Source: Catenaria anguillulae PL171
Taxonomy: Eukaryota > Blastocladiomycota > Blastocladiomycetes > Blastocladiales > Catenariaceae
NCBI GenBank assembly: GCA_002102555.1
Contig: MCFL01000051.1
Location: 107,385-171,384 of the forward strand
DNA length: 64,000 nt
Direction of reading: 5' to 3'
Within the stretch, counting starts at the first letter, position 1, and each line of letters starts with the position of its first letter. Below, piece after piece: positions 10,814 through 23,017 of the stretch. Below the pieces are notes generated by a model that saw only the letters and a list, made by a program, of their open reading frames with translations, was not told where the DNA came from and made no database searches. Both the position numbers and the translations under genes were made by a program.

Positions 10814-11279
10814 CGCTATGCTGGACTGTTGACTTGTCCACCCGGAAGTGTGGGTGCAATGGCGCTATTTGTACTTGAGAAAACCACACATGGCGTGTAT
10901 TGCATGCTCTGGGGCCAACACTGTCGGTCGTATCATATGTGCATCTGTATTCCCCGCTGGTTTAGCCGTCAGTGACCTGGCATCGAGCATCGTATTCCAT
11001 GGTGGTGAAGGCATGGGACGCGACGGCTGGCAAGCGGCACGGCAGGACAGTGCATCTTGTGCTAAATGTGGGAACGAGACAGGCGCGAGCCTGACCTTTC
11101 CAACAAAAAAAATGTGACTGACTCACGGACCAGCGCGAAGACCGAGATATGAACCGTGGCGCCAAGTCACAAATCACCCAATAGCTCAACATGCTGGAAT
11201 ATTCCCGTTGCAACGAAATATACATACACAGGAAAATGAAAGAAAAAAAAGACACTAGCCCATCGAAAAAAAAGAAACA
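10814..11279. other. Intergenic, nothing recognised
   Basis: No conserved frame, RNA gene or repeat was found. It would contain the promoter of the tRNA-binding protein gene and the 3' end of the Lung-7TM gene. An A-rich tract lies near 11236-11276. Confidence 0.4.
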
Positions 11280-13179
11280 TCAATCACCACGTTCCCTCGT
11301 TGGACTGGGCGACCGCGACCTCAACGTGGCCGCGCCCATTCCCTGATACCTGCCCGCGGAAATGCGCTCGGGTGACCTGCCATCATCCGCGTCCGAATCG
11401 GAATCCAACGCAAACACCACGGCCTGGTCGTCTTGCAGGGCGTCGCCACCCGCACGCCGAGTCGTCGGCTTTGCGCCTCCCGCGCCAGACGGACTGGCAG
11501 CGCCCGACCCGCTGGCATACCTGCCCGGGCCCATGGGCTCGTCATCAAACAAGGCCCCACCGCCACCAATTCCGCCAAGCCCGCCATCACCCAAATCAAA
11601 CTCGTCCTCGAGCGGGTCCGAAACAAGTTCCTCGAGCCCATACCGTGCGTTTTCGCTCGTGGGCCGCCACAGCGCACACACGGCAAGCATGCACACCGAG
11701 TACAAGGCATTGAGCCATCCGTCAACAACAAACCACCGCCACGACCACCAGGCCGCCACAAACGCGACATTGTCACGCTGGGCAAACCACAGCGTGTTGA
11801 CAATAAAGTAGAGTGCCAAGTTGATTCCCGCAAAGAAGAGCAGGCGCCACAGCGCCGTGTACATTTGCAGCTTGTAAAACTGGCGGCGCAATTGCAAGTG
11901 ATGCGTCGTGGCTGTGAGCGCCGACAGAGTCCACACGTAAAACACGGTGAGAGTGACGGCTAAAGGCACAATCACCAACAAGATGGCCGCAGACTTGTGC
12001 TCGGATTGCTTGAGCGTGATGCCCGTGTACACGGCCCCGAAAAACATGTGGACGAGGGCAAGTGCTTGACACTTGCGCATGTCGTCGCCCAGCGACGGTT
12101 TCACCACGCCGTATCCGAGGGCAACAATGAGCAGGATAAAGAGTGAGGCAGAGTTGCGTGTGGAGTTGAGCAGGGCAGACAGCAGGAGCAGCGGCCACGA
12201 TTGGTCACCCGTGGCGTTCCATGAGGCATAGTACCAGTAGTTGAAGGCGGTTTCAAGTGTGACAAAGGCAATCACGCCGGCAATGTACTTTTGTACGGGG
12301 AGAATGTCGGACCAGTGAAGAGCCGATTTGCCGAGCCAGAGGAGGAGGACGGCGAGGTACACGAGGCACGTAAATCCATAAAACTAATGCAAAACACACG
12401 ATTGCATGAGTTGTACATGAGAGGCAGGCGGGAAGCAGGTTGGGGGATGAAATGGAACGTACAGGCATCTTTGGGTAATCGATTGCAGGCAATAACCCAT
12501 GGGCATTGACGTATTTCAAATCGGCCAAGGCCAACACGTCCATTTGTGCAAAGGTTGCGAGCGGCAGCTCGACCAAACAGTAGAGTCCCGTGACGGTAAT
12601 GTTGTACCTAACCGTGTACGGTAGCGCGACGCGCGAAAAATCAATCACCTCGGACAAGGTCGGGGCATGGAACGGGCCCAAGTCACCCAAGTCCTTAACT
12701 TGGCGAAACAAGATTTGGCCAATCTGCTCGCACTGGTGCAACAAATTGGCCGACTGCGTGCACTGGTACCCAAACCTGGTTGGCTCGGGCATGGGTGTGC
12801 CGAGCTTGTCTTGGTCGAGCAAGTTGTAGGCGGCCAGGGCAACGGCGCCCTGCGAGGGCGGAGTGTATTTCACCTCGAGGTAGGCGGGCTGGCCAGAGGG
12901 GATCGAGTCTTGCGCGTTCATGGCAAAGCAGATGCGGTTGGCAATGATTTGGTCGAGGACTTCGGCATTGATGTCTGCGTCGGACCAAGGGGCAGCAGGA
13001 GTCTGTGGATGGGGGATGGCCGAGGCGGCAGTCGAGGTGGCGAGCATGGCGGCCAGCGCCAAGATGCATGCGGCCAGGGTCAAGACGGAGGTGGCGGATG
13101 CGCGGTGCAGGCGTCGTTGGGGTTGTTCCGGTTGGATCTGGCGTCGGTGTTGGCGTTGACGGGTGTGGTCGGAGCCCAT
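11280..13179 (-). CDS. Lung seven-transmembrane receptor family protein (PTM1/TMEM87/GPR107-like)
   Basis: Two exons (12463-13179 and 11280-12383) join across a 79-nt intron at YPKMP|FYGFTCLVYLAVLLL, a conserved entry to the seven-span domain in this family. A signal peptide is plausible (LAACILALAAMLATSTAASA). The lumenal domain of about 200 residues has paired cysteines (CTQSANLLHQCEQ). Seven hydrophobic spans follow, including FVTLETAFNYWYYASWNATG, a strong Lu7TM motif. The tail is acidic, then Gly/Ser-rich. The product is 606 aa from the ATG at 13179; two other in-frame ATGs lie upstream, to 13263. Relatives act in Golgi-endosome trafficking. No frame breaks. Confidence 0.85.
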
Positions 13180-13833
13180 GGCCAGAGGAGAAGGAGGAGA
13201 CCCGTGGCGGGCGCAGAACGGTTGATGCATTGTGAAAAAGTGCTGGATATCGGATGTAGGCACTTTGCGGATGGCTGGATGAGGTGCCGCAGGGCAAAGT
13301 AGAGCAGAGCAGTGCAGAACAGGCCGGTGCTGTGTTGCGGGTAGCCGTTGCGGTAACGATGCGCAGTGTGAGTGTGCTCAGAGTAAGTACTTCAATTTTC
13401 AATGCTGATTCATACATACATATGATTAATGAATACTGATTTTGCCAAGACAAACCAGAAACGCGTCCGACTCACTGCTGCCAATTCTTAACATTAAAAA
13501 CTTGAAGATCCCAGGGCAAACAGGCAAACGGGAATCGGTAGAATTGGAATCGGTGAAATCGTTGGGTGGCGGTGTGGTGTCGCTGGCAGCCCTGAGGAGA
13601 TTTAATAGTCACAAGTTTTGAGATATACATACATCAATACATAAATATCAAGAACAAAGAAACAGATGACTATTAGTAACAGCAACTTGATGCAATCTAC
13701 AATCCCAACTCGTACCCATCGATATCACTCAGGCTGCCACCCACTATTTGCGACATCGCTCCCCGACTTGTAACAACCGCGTCCAAGTCATCCTTCTGCC
13801 CGCCTCAACCAAGTAATCTTGTCCACAAAATCA
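13180..13833. other. Intergenic between divergent genes
   Basis: This separates the Lung-7TM gene (minus) from the F-box gene (plus). It is AT-richer than the flanking genes, especially 13390-13700, and shows no conserved frame. It presumably carries both promoters, but I see no specific motif to report. Confidence 0.4.
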
Positions 13834-13873
13834 ATGTCCGCACCACATCCCCTTTCGTATTCGTCTTCACACG

Positions 13874-13943
<70 letters not shown>

Positions 13944-15922
13944 GTCAGACCCACTCGCACTCGGCAGCGGCACCACCCCTACAGCAGCCAGAACAAGCGT
14001 CAGGTCAAGAGCACCACTGGCTCTGGCACGCAGCGGCCGGGGCAGAACAACCACACTCACCCCGTGGTTCCACAACCGCCACTCACCCTCGTCGCGCTCC
14101 TCTTCCCCCTTGGGCATCGGTATCGGTATCGGTATCGGATTCGGTCAACACATTCACGACTCGGTCTTTCTCTCTTGGTTGCGCCGTATCGACCCGGCCT
14201 TTCTCGATTCCGACTTGCCTGGTTCTTGGCCGCTCGATTCCGAACCCGATGATGATGGAAACAACACACAGTCACCACGGCAACAGCTCGTCGACCCACC
14301 CACCACAATCAAGCTCGACCGCCTCCCAGAAGACATTTTGCTGTCTTTACTCGACCACCTCCCGCGCGATGCCTACCTCAACCTCGCCCTCACCTGTTCC
14401 CTCTTCTTCCGCCTCGCCCACGACCCAACCACCGTCTCGCTTGCGCTTCGCCGCTGGTTCGGCTGCACCCAACTCCAGCTTCAACTCGTCTTTCCCTGCA
14501 CACACACCTCAAGGGAACCTACCTGGGATTCGCCATTGACAGATGTACCAACCAATTCGACCCATACCCAATGCACCTTGCACTCCCTCCCTGCCCGCTC
14601 TCGTGCACCGCGGCCTACCGTCACTTGCTCTCGTCCACTGCGTCGCATGGCGAGGGTCATTGCCATTGGCCGTCGCTCGGAAACGCAACCACAAGGCTCA
14701 CCTCCATCACGCACGCCCCCTGGGCAGACTCGGACCGGTCCACTATTGCCGCCAAATTCATGCGCGACAGGCACGCTGACGCGCTCACTTGGACCGAACT
14801 GGACCTGCTCTCTCCGCCCCCACCTCCGTCTGCGCCGACAACTGCAAACCACCATCAGCAGCAACAGCCAGCGCCTGTTCCTGTTCCTCCTCCCGCACCG
14901 CCCTTGCACGCCGCACACGTCAACCAATTGGCCCTCCCCAATACCTACCAAGCCATCGCCCTAGGCCCATGGATGCTCGGCACATTTGACCCCGCGCAAT
15001 CGCAACTTAGCCGCGGCGCCTTTGTGCTGCTCGCCACCGACGCGCTCTCTCCACCTTCACCTCTCCCATTCCCCACCTGTGCCCAAGTGCACGCCCTCAA
15101 ACACGGATCGACCATTTCATTGCACGGCTTGCTCGCAAATACACACGCGCCCATGTCGTTGCCCAACGTAACACTCACTTTGACTTATCACGACCGCCGT
15201 TACCCGCGCTCCCGTTCCGCACCGTGCTCCGACGTCCGCCCGTGCTCCCTGGACCCGTAAGGTGGACCGGGTCCATTGCCGTGACGCCCGGCGTGGGTGC
15301 CGGAGCCCATGCTTTTTCTCCGCCCACCTCGACCGACTCGACCACAAGTCACTTGGACGACGATCCAGGAATCATGTCATCGTCGGGCATTTTGCTGACT
15401 GGCGACAAGGACAAGGAACAGTGGGTGCATGGAATTGCTCTGGACGTTGCCGGATGCGTCACCACTTGCACGAGTGGCGGCGGCGAGGGCGAGGAGTGGC
15501 ACTTGTATGCGAGCCTAGACCATTGGCAGGCACAGCACGATCGCGCTGAGGCTCGCCGCATGCGTTTGGGTAAGGCAAAGGGCCCGCAAGGCGCGGGCGC
15601 TGGCGGGCATGTGAGCGAGTGGTCCAGGACGTATGCGCCGTTGCTCGATCGTATTTCGGTGCGTGTTGTGACGCAACCCATGGGCAAGGAAAAGGGAAAG
15701 GGAACGGGAACGGGAACGGGAAAGGGAAAGGGGGCGAGGACGAGGGTGGTTGGGTGGTGGAAGTATCCGACACTGAGTTGTTTCTTTGCCGAGATTGACA
15801 AGATCGAGCATCTCGATCCATTGGCGGCAGACGACACGGTGGTACCCAAGGAACATAAGGGTAAGGGTAAGGCAAAGATGGTGGTGGTGGATCCCAACGG
15901 GTTAAGTGCGCTGGGGTTGTAA
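13834..15922 (+). CDS. F-box protein with long poly-Ser tract
   Basis: An F-box lies at about 14315-14425: IKLDRLPEDILLSLLDHLPR then DAYLNLALTCSLFFRLAHD. F-box proteins recruit substrates to SCF through Skp1. N-terminal to it is a Ser run encoded by a hexanucleotide repeat. C-terminal to it are blocks such as GTYLGFAIDRCTNQFDPYPM, VTLTLTYHDRRYP and WWKYPTLSCFFAEIDKIEHL, which I cannot assign to a known substrate-binding domain. Two one-base deletions are needed, between 14460 and 14500 and near 15205 (CCC for CCCC); with them the gene reads 696 aa to the stop at 15922. A TTG-started frame from 13819 gives no better start than the ATG at 13834. Confidence 0.7.
13875..13946. repeat. (GTCATC)n hexanucleotide repeat
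   Basis: About twelve units of a 6-bp repeat sit inside the F-box frame, where they encode Ser. The opposite strand would encode Asp. Such a tract is prone to length change. Confidence 0.9.
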
Positions 15923-16103
15923 ATCGATGGCATGCGTTGCAGCGGAGCTGGACTCTTCAAATCTATCTGTGAACATTTGTGTATACTCAACTCCATCAGT
16001 CATTTATATCTCAATGCATATACGCAATTTGACTGAATGAATGCAAGTGGGAATACGGAGTGTACTTGTAAACTAAAACTGCCTCCTGATAACCGTCATC
16101 ACA

Positions 16104-18164
16104 TCACCCTTTGACCTCAATCTCAACCTCGCCGACCTCCAACCCCATATCCCTTTCCACCTGCCTGCCCACCTCCACAATCTCGGCCAAGAGCCGATCC
16201 AAATGCTCCTCTTGCACCGTCGGCGCATTCATGGGCACCCTGAAAAAACTGGGCAGCGGGTGCGGCTCGGGCAACGGCGCATAATCCACCATGGCCACCC
16301 CACGATGCAACATCCTGACACGCATGGCCGCCGTGACCCCGGCCATGGCACGTGCCATCTTCTTGTCGGCGCGCATCTTGGCACGCATTTCGTCGGGCGT
16401 CCACTGTGCTTGCCATGCCCTTGGCACGTACCAGAAACACACATTGGCGCCGTGCTCGCCCACCTGGGCCTTGCCCTCGCGTGCAAAGATGGGCAATAGG
16501 GCGGGTTGCAACGCGCGGATTTTGGCGCGCAATGTGCTTGCCATGGCAAATGCGCGATCGACACGAGCAGCATACCCGTCCGTCCCCTCGTACTTCCACG
16601 ACAAGTACAGCTTGACGCCGTCTGCACGGCGGCCGCATCCAATGCCCAGGTTGCCCAGGTCGTACACGAGGTCGTCCGTGTCGCCATCCGCCATGGACGC
16701 CGACATGCACGGCATGCCCGAGTCGTTGTCATCGTCATCGTCATGGTCGGAATCCGAGCCCGATGTGGCCGACGAATCCGTGTCGTTACCGTCGTCGGCC
16801 GCATCATCCTTGGCTTGTGCATGATGCGTCGGGTGGTGATGATGATGCAATCCCGCAGGCAGCGAATGATACAAGTACCCGGCCTTTGACGAGTTTGCCT
16901 TTGCCATGGTCTTTGGCGGATGCGCCACCAGCAAGCACGAGCACTGTAACGGAACGCCCAGCATCTTGTGCGGGTTCACGACAAACGAGTCGGACAAGTG
17001 CACGCCGTCCAGCAAGTCCTTGTGCTGCGAAGAAAACAGCACGGACCCGCCCCATGACCCGTCGACATGAAGCCAGAGGTTATGGCGCTTTGTGATGGCG
17101 GCAATGGCACGGATGGGGTCGAATGAGCACTGGAAACAAAAAAAAAGGGGGGCAAGGTCAGATGGTTGTGCCAGAAAATACATCGGAGGGAAGGGACGTA
17201 CGAGAACAGTGGTGCCAGCAGTGGCATTGACGAAAAACGGCAAGTATCCACGAGCCTTGGCGTCCTCGATTTGTTTCTCTGTTTGCGGAAAGGTTGGTCA
17301 GCACTTGCGCCTTTGCGGACACTCGATTGAGAAAACATAAACGCGGACCTAGATCCTCGGGAATCATGCACCCATTCTCGGTCGTCCTCACCTTGAACAC
17401 CTGCCGCTTGCCCAACCCAATGACCATGGCACTCTTCTCAATCGAGAAATGCGTATGCGCCGACGTAAACACGGCCAAGGTGGCATCCCAACAAGCCCGT
17501 GGCTCTTGACTTTTGGGAACTTGTGATTCCTGGCCGTGACCATGGCAATCAAGTTGCTCATGCTTCCGCCGGGACTCATGAGTCCGGACCCGCCCTGCAC
17601 CGGGTACCCAATGAGCCTGCGCAGCTCGGCCAAGCACGCCATTTCCATGAGCGTGCCCACGGGACTCGCCTGGAACACGTGCGTGTTGATGTTGAGAGCG
17701 CCCGTGAGCAGCTCCGTGGCAATGCCTATGGGCGTCACGCCAGTGTACAGTTTGTCGAGAAACAGCGGGTGGCCCGTGCGCACAGAGTAGTCGAGCGTGC
17801 GTTGGAACATGGCCAGGATGTCGGCGAGCGACGAGGGCGTAGGTGAAAAGGTGAGTTGCAGGCGGGCGGCCAGGTCGTGCGGTGGGGTGTAGCGAAGCAC
17901 GGGGGTGGTGGGCGAGTGGTTTTGGTCCACGTAGGTGACGAGCATCGAGGTCAAGGCCGACAGCAGCGTATCGAGCTCCTGTGCTTGAGATTGGGACTTG
18001 ATGGATGATGGTCCATTTTGGCTTGTGCTGCTTGGACAGCTGCAACAGGTGTGCGTTGTTGTTGCTGATGTTGGAGTGTCCCTGGGCATGGGCTCTGGCG
18101 AGGATTCGGGCGGAGTGGGCGGGGAAATGATGGTTGGAATGAGTGGTGGTGGTGGTGGAGACAT
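16104..18164 (-). CDS. PLP-dependent decarboxylase, glutamate/cysteine-sulfinate decarboxylase-like
   Basis: This is a group II PLP decarboxylase (GAD/CSAD/AADC superfamily). Exons: 17349-18164, 17202-17278, 16104-17129. Conserved blocks include GSGLMSPGGSMSNLIAMVTA, FTSAHTHFSIEKSAMVIGLG, PFFVNATAGTTVLCSFDPI, NLWLHVDGSWGGS and the Schiff-base motif VVNPHKMLGVPLQCS. The substrate loop is closest to GAD-type enzymes, but the exact amino acid cannot be read off. Two oddities: a His/Asp/Ser-rich insertion of about 45 residues after the catalytic lysine region, and a poly-Pro N terminus. A G is missing near 17484 (GGG for GGGG). About 639 aa. Confidence 0.85.
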
Positions 18165-19245
18165 GGTTGGTGGAGTATGGAGCCGGTTCTGAAAGTCTAT
18201 GTGAGGTAGGAGTGCTTGGTTGGGCAAATGGCATTCAGATTAACATTTGCATAGTGTTGAAGTGGTGATGATTCGAGAGAGTGAGAGCCTATGCCATTCT
18301 CAAGTGAGAGACATCACACTTGGCTCACTTGGATCGGAAGCCAGCATGAAGTTTGATGATGACAGATCCGTCCCGTCTGTGCCCTCTGCCCATGCATGCA
18401 CGAAACGATGCAATCAAATCCAAGTGGATCACACAGTAAAGGCTTCCATCAACCAATCAATCCGAAATGAGGCGAATGAAATGCTTACATACGGCAATCG
18501 CAACCAAGAACTGAATGCACTCGACTGAGTCCTGCTCGACAATTGTATGCAAAGATGAGGCAAAGTGAAGCAAAGTCACGGCTGAGCAACGATGGAGCTA
18601 AGGGCACGCCAAGATTTCGTGTTATTGGCGGAAAGAAGGGACAGCCTGAGAAGGGGCAGATTGATCTTGTACTTGCTTTGGAGTGTCACCCAGTGTTTGC
18701 TGACAATATACGCATGTGTCCGTTGCGATTAAGTACTGAATCTCGTTGCTGACATTGCAGGCAATGGGGAGCGCGTGCCCCTTTTATATGCTGCCCAAGT
18801 TTAGGCGCAGGTCTTGCTGCGAACACACTCGTGCAGGCATGGCTCATTGCTCTTCTTTGATGGAGGTTTGGGGGAACACCCGTCAGTCAGCCCACCAGCG
18901 CCTAAATCGCTTCCCACGCCGCTTGTCGCTTGGCTCATTCATCCGTGACCGCGATTTCGACTCATTTCCCACTACTTTTCCCGTCAAGTCGTGGTCACTG
19001 GGTCCAATGCTGGGTCCAATGTGTTCTCGCCGCGACTTGATGATGTCAGCTGGCTCTTATGCATTGACATCATCCCACCCGGCTGAACCCGTTTTGTTGA
19101 TCCAGGCCGTCGGGTCATCACGTGCTGTCGAGATGTAGATCGCGTGTTCTTCAAATATGTGGAGGGCTAATACATTTCACTTGCAATCTTCGCCTTGACA
19201 AATCGAGCTCACGGCGACCTGAAACTCAATGCAATACGCACTATC
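18165..19245. other. Intergenic, nothing recognised
   Basis: About 1.1 kb between the divergent decarboxylase and PUS4 genes. The open frames here lack conserved motifs and have atypical composition. No RNA gene or repeat family was recognised. Confidence 0.4.
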
Positions 19246-20407
19246 ATGTCAATACCATACGCTCCCGTCAAATTGATCCGCGTCCCAGCGCTGTGTCGTT
19301 CTCTGCCACGCTGGATACCCAGCTCCATTCGAAATCGACGGCTACACTCGACGAAGACTGTAAATGAAGACGAGCTCAATGGGTTCGCATGTGCCTCTTT
19401 TCCCAAGCCTCCCTGGATTCAACTATTTACACCATGAACGAACGATGGTCCTAGTGTTTTTGCTGTCGACAAGCCCGCAGATATGACGAGCAACGATGTG
19501 CTCAGCATCCTCAAAAAGTCCCTGAATCCACAACCTCGCCCATTATCATCGCTCGGCCGGGATTCTGGTCCCAGGAATGACACGCCCTCCTCAAGGCCCA
19601 AGAAGCTGAAAATGGGCCACGGAGGAACTCTGGTACATTTTTTTTCGACTGGCGTCATGGACAACATTTGCATTTGGTTTACTCAACCTCCGTTGTACTC
19701 TAGGACCCTTTCGCAACGGGCGTGCTGGTCGTTGCCGTTGGATCCGGCACGAAATCTCTATCCCAGTACCTCGCATGCACAAAGGAGTACCTCGTCACTG
19801 GCGTGTTTGGTTCGTGACATGACTTGACAGAATCCTTTTCTCCTGATCAGCTTGACTGACCATGCCGCTCACGCACAACAAACAAATAGGATCTGCCACC
19901 GACACATACGATCTCACCGGCACACAAACGCACACTGCTCCGCACGCACACGTGACCCTGTCCTCGCTCCTGGCCATCCTGCCCAACTTCCAAGGCCCCA
20001 TCATGCAGCAACCGCCCCTGTACTCTGCCCTGAAACGAAACGGCGTGCGGCTCTACGACCTTGCCCGGCACGCCGCAGCCACAGGCCGCCCCGACGCGCT
20101 CAAGAACATCCCGCTGCCTGATCCTCGCCCAGTCACCATCCACGAGCTCGAGGTCGTGGATTGGATCACAGAGAGTCCACCCCGTGTCACGTTGCGCGTG
20201 AAATGTTCAAAGGGCACGTATATCCGGTCGCTTGTTCACGACATTGGCAAGCAGGTTGGATCGGCTGCGCACGTGGTCGAGCTACGGCGAACCAGGCAGG
20301 GCGAGTGGGCAGAGGACGTGGCGGTGCGCAGGGACTTGGGCGAGTGGACGTTGGACGAGGTCAGGAGGCGAATCAGGCGGACAGATGCTCGGGGCGAGTT
20401 TCTTTGA
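19246..20407 (+). CDS. PUS4: tRNA pseudouridine-55 synthase (TruB/Pus4 family)
   Basis: TruB/Pus4 enzymes make pseudouridine 55 in the T loop of tRNAs. Four exons (19246-19382, 19455-19632, 19704-19809, 19890-20407) join in frame to 312 aa. Exon 1 encodes a strongly basic presequence with no acidic residue in its first 38 positions (MSIPYAPVKLIRVPALCRSL...), pointing to mitochondrial targeting, and then ELNG. Exons 2-4 carry VFAVDKPADMTSNDVL, the catalytic GHGGTLDPFATGVLVV (Asp nucleophile), PPLYSALKRNGVRLYDLAR and CSKGTYIRSLVHDIG. There is no separate PUA domain. No frame breaks. The intron 1 junction completes the Gly of NGVFAVDKP, which fixed the start. Confidence 0.92.
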
Positions 20408-20793
20408 TGCAACGAGAGGACCGCAGTTTTTCTTTCGTGTGTATATCGTGCTTCATCAGACAGTTATCAATTGCGCCGAGTTGGGACGGAGAAAGCAGGA
20501 GGGAACAGTTTTGTGCAAGTGATCCAAAAGAAGATCGGGTCGAGTTGGGACGGGACCGAACACAAAGGTTAGAGAGGGAAAAAGTGGGCTGGGGGGGGGG
20601 GGCACTGCATGTACACAATCAGCAAATCAAGGAAGGAAGCTAACAAGTATGTAGACGTGGCGGGGCTGAAAAGCCAAAGTGCCGGTGGAAAGGGGGAAAG
20701 AATGGGAATAACGGGTAGCCACAGGGTAGAAGACGAGTGAGCAGAGCGAGCCATCCGAGCGGCATTCTCCTTGGCGGGGCGGCACGAGCTCGT
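20408..20793. other. Convergent intergenic region
   Basis: This lies between the 3' ends of PUS4 and GCH1. It contains a run of 12 G at 20591-20602 and no conserved frame. Any terminator signals are not recognisable by eye. Confidence 0.4.
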
Positions 20794-22165
20794 TTACTTC
20801 TTGCCAATCAAGGACAAGAACTCCTCGCGTGTCTTTTGCGACTGCTCAAACACACCCAACATGGACGAAGTGACGGTTGAAGCGCCCGGCTTTTGCACGC
20901 CGCGCATCACCATGCACATGTGCGACGCCTCCATGACCACGGCCACGCCCTGCGGCTTGAGCACCTCGTCAATGGCGCGCGCAACTTGTCTCGTGAGCCG
21001 CTCTTGCACTTGAAGGCGCCGGGCAAACATTTCGGCGATACGCGCCAGCTTGGACAGGCCAAGGACGCGGCCGTTCGGGATGTAGGCGATGTGGATCTGT
21101 GAATAAAAAAAACGCATGGGCGGATAAACTCGGTGAGAAAAACACGTCATCACGTAAGAGCAACAAGAAATGTCGCGTCATGGAAATGCGGGGGGAGTCG
21201 GCGGCTCAGGATACACAAAAGATAACACACCTTGCCGTAGAAGGGGACCAGATGATGCTCGCACAACGAAAAGACATCAATGTCGCGCACAATGACCATT
21301 TCTTGGTGATTCTCCTCAAAGACAGCATCGTTGACGAGATCTATCAACAAGAGAGCAACCCAAGTGAGCGAACCAGCCCGAGACCGAAAGGGGGGCTCGT
21401 CTTGAGCAACTCATACCCTTGAGATTCTCTTCATAGCCCTTGGTGAAGAAGGTCAAGGCCTTGGCATACCGGACGGGCGTCTTGAGCAACCCCTCACGTT
21501 CCGGGTTTTCGCCGAGCGCCTCGAGAATGTTGCGCACATTGCCAGCAACCTCATCGACACGGTTGGCTGCAGACGTGGGCGACATGGACCGGTTGGCCTT
21601 GGGCTCTTCGAGCGAGGAAGGAAGCGAGTCAGTATCGACAACGGCGGTGGGCGGCGGTGGTGGTGTCATGTTGAGTTGTTGGGTGGATCACGAAGCGGAA
21701 GCAGCGGACGGGATCAATGGTTGGATGATGCGTGCGTGTACGTGTGCAAGTGAAGTGTCAGTTGCAAGTGTGCAAGCAAGAAGTATTGCAATCACAACAA
21801 ATGTGTGTGTATGACGTGAGATCCGATTGAGGTGAAGGAGAGGAAAGGAGAAGGGGGGGGGGGGGGGCGACACGTTCTTGTAGGCGATTGTGTGAATGGG
21901 CTCGCAGTCGATGCAAAAACGCAAAGCAGCGACAGCGGTGGGGAAAACAGCGGTGGGGACACAAGCGGAAATTTGCAACAAACTTCCGAGATGCAAAAAC
22001 GTTCAAGGGATGATGAGAAAGGGACAGAAACATACGCTCAATCCCTTGCCAGTCGGGTGATGCCGACCGAGCGCGTGGCCGAACAGGTTCGTCATCATGG
22101 ACCGAGCGGCCGTTAGCTGCCTTGGAAGGGGTGCCATTAGTGGCCGCGTTGGACAGGGTCGACAT
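20794..22165 (-). CDS. GCH1: GTP cyclohydrolase I
   Basis: The enzyme makes dihydroneopterin triphosphate from GTP, the first step to folate or tetrahydrobiopterin. Exons: 22036-22165, 21417-21566, 21231-21340, 20794-21096; joined, they are exactly in frame (230 aa). Core motifs: [35 protein letters not shown] (zinc Cys and His), [36 protein letters not shown] and [14 protein letters not shown] (second zinc Cys). Exon 1 ends [10 protein letters not shown], matching a PPDW-type motif upstream of the core in fungal enzymes, which is why I start at 22165. An alternative start lies inside the 469-nt first intron (ATG at 21669, [14 protein letters not shown], open into exon 2). Confidence 0.92.
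21853..21867. repeat. Poly-G run
   Basis: Fifteen consecutive G within the first intron of GCH1. It is a likely site of length error. Confidence 0.8.
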
Positions 22166-23017
22166 GTTTGTGAAGATTGGGTGAGATTGCAGAGTGTTTG
22201 CAGAGCCGAGAAGGGGTTGTGGGGACTAGAGGGATCGATTATGATATGTTATGGGTTGACAAGCTGTGCCTGGATCGTTGCTCAAAAGGATCGGGACCAG
22301 CATCGGGTGGGAGACACGAGTCCGCAGGGGCCTCGCACAGGATCGAGAAATCAGCCAGAAAACGAGGAAAAAAAGAATCAATTTATAAAGAACGGTGAGT
22401 AAAGTTGCGTGCTCATTCCATAAGCAGTCTCGTGAAGATCCGAAAGGGCATCGCTATGATCGTTTGAATAATGACTCGGACGAGGCGTCCTTGTCGCCGC
22501 GGCCGCCCAATCTGCTCTGCTGGAGCAGACCCCATCTCAAGCATTGGTCTATGTACTTGCGAACCAGTCCTGCTGCTGGATTGGATTCCTAATTGGCAGA
22601 CCTTGATTGGCTAGGCTGTCGATTGGGTCAGGACCTCCGACGGTTCGACGTGATACGCCAGTCAGTCATCATGAATGACGAGCATATTTCATCTGTACGC
22701 ATCTACTGGCGAACGTCACTTCATCCGTGTCGGCTTGTATTCCCTCAAAATTTCTCGTTGCCGGCGTGCTTCTTGTGCCGGAGTTGAGCGTAAGGTGAGA
22801 ATGGTCGCCGACGCGACTTTCGCATGGATACGCATCACATGAGTTGCGCTGATCGGCAAGTAGCGAGCTACCTGACTCCAACCGCCCTTCCAAAGCCGCA
22901 ACCCAGTCAGCGTGCGGCCATTGCTTTCCCCAGCAACATCCATGCATTCATCATTCAAGTAAACCGTTCCACATCATCAATCTCATCACCAATCCCGTCA
23001 TCGCCCGCCCGCCCACC
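22166..23017. promoter_or_regulatory. Divergent intergenic region GCH1/LYAR
   Basis: About 850 bp shared by the 5' ends of GCH1 (minus) and the LYAR-type gene (plus). No frame in it shows conservation. It must hold both promoters, but no specific element is recognisable. Confidence 0.35.

Noticed and set aside
13788-14117. Minus-strand frame with a long poly-Asp run
   Set aside because: It is the complement of the (GTCATC)n repeat inside the F-box gene; nothing outside the repeat looks coding on that strand.
18746-19138. 130-codon plus-strand frame in an intergenic gap
   Set aside because: No conserved motif, odd composition and no splice context; left unannotated.
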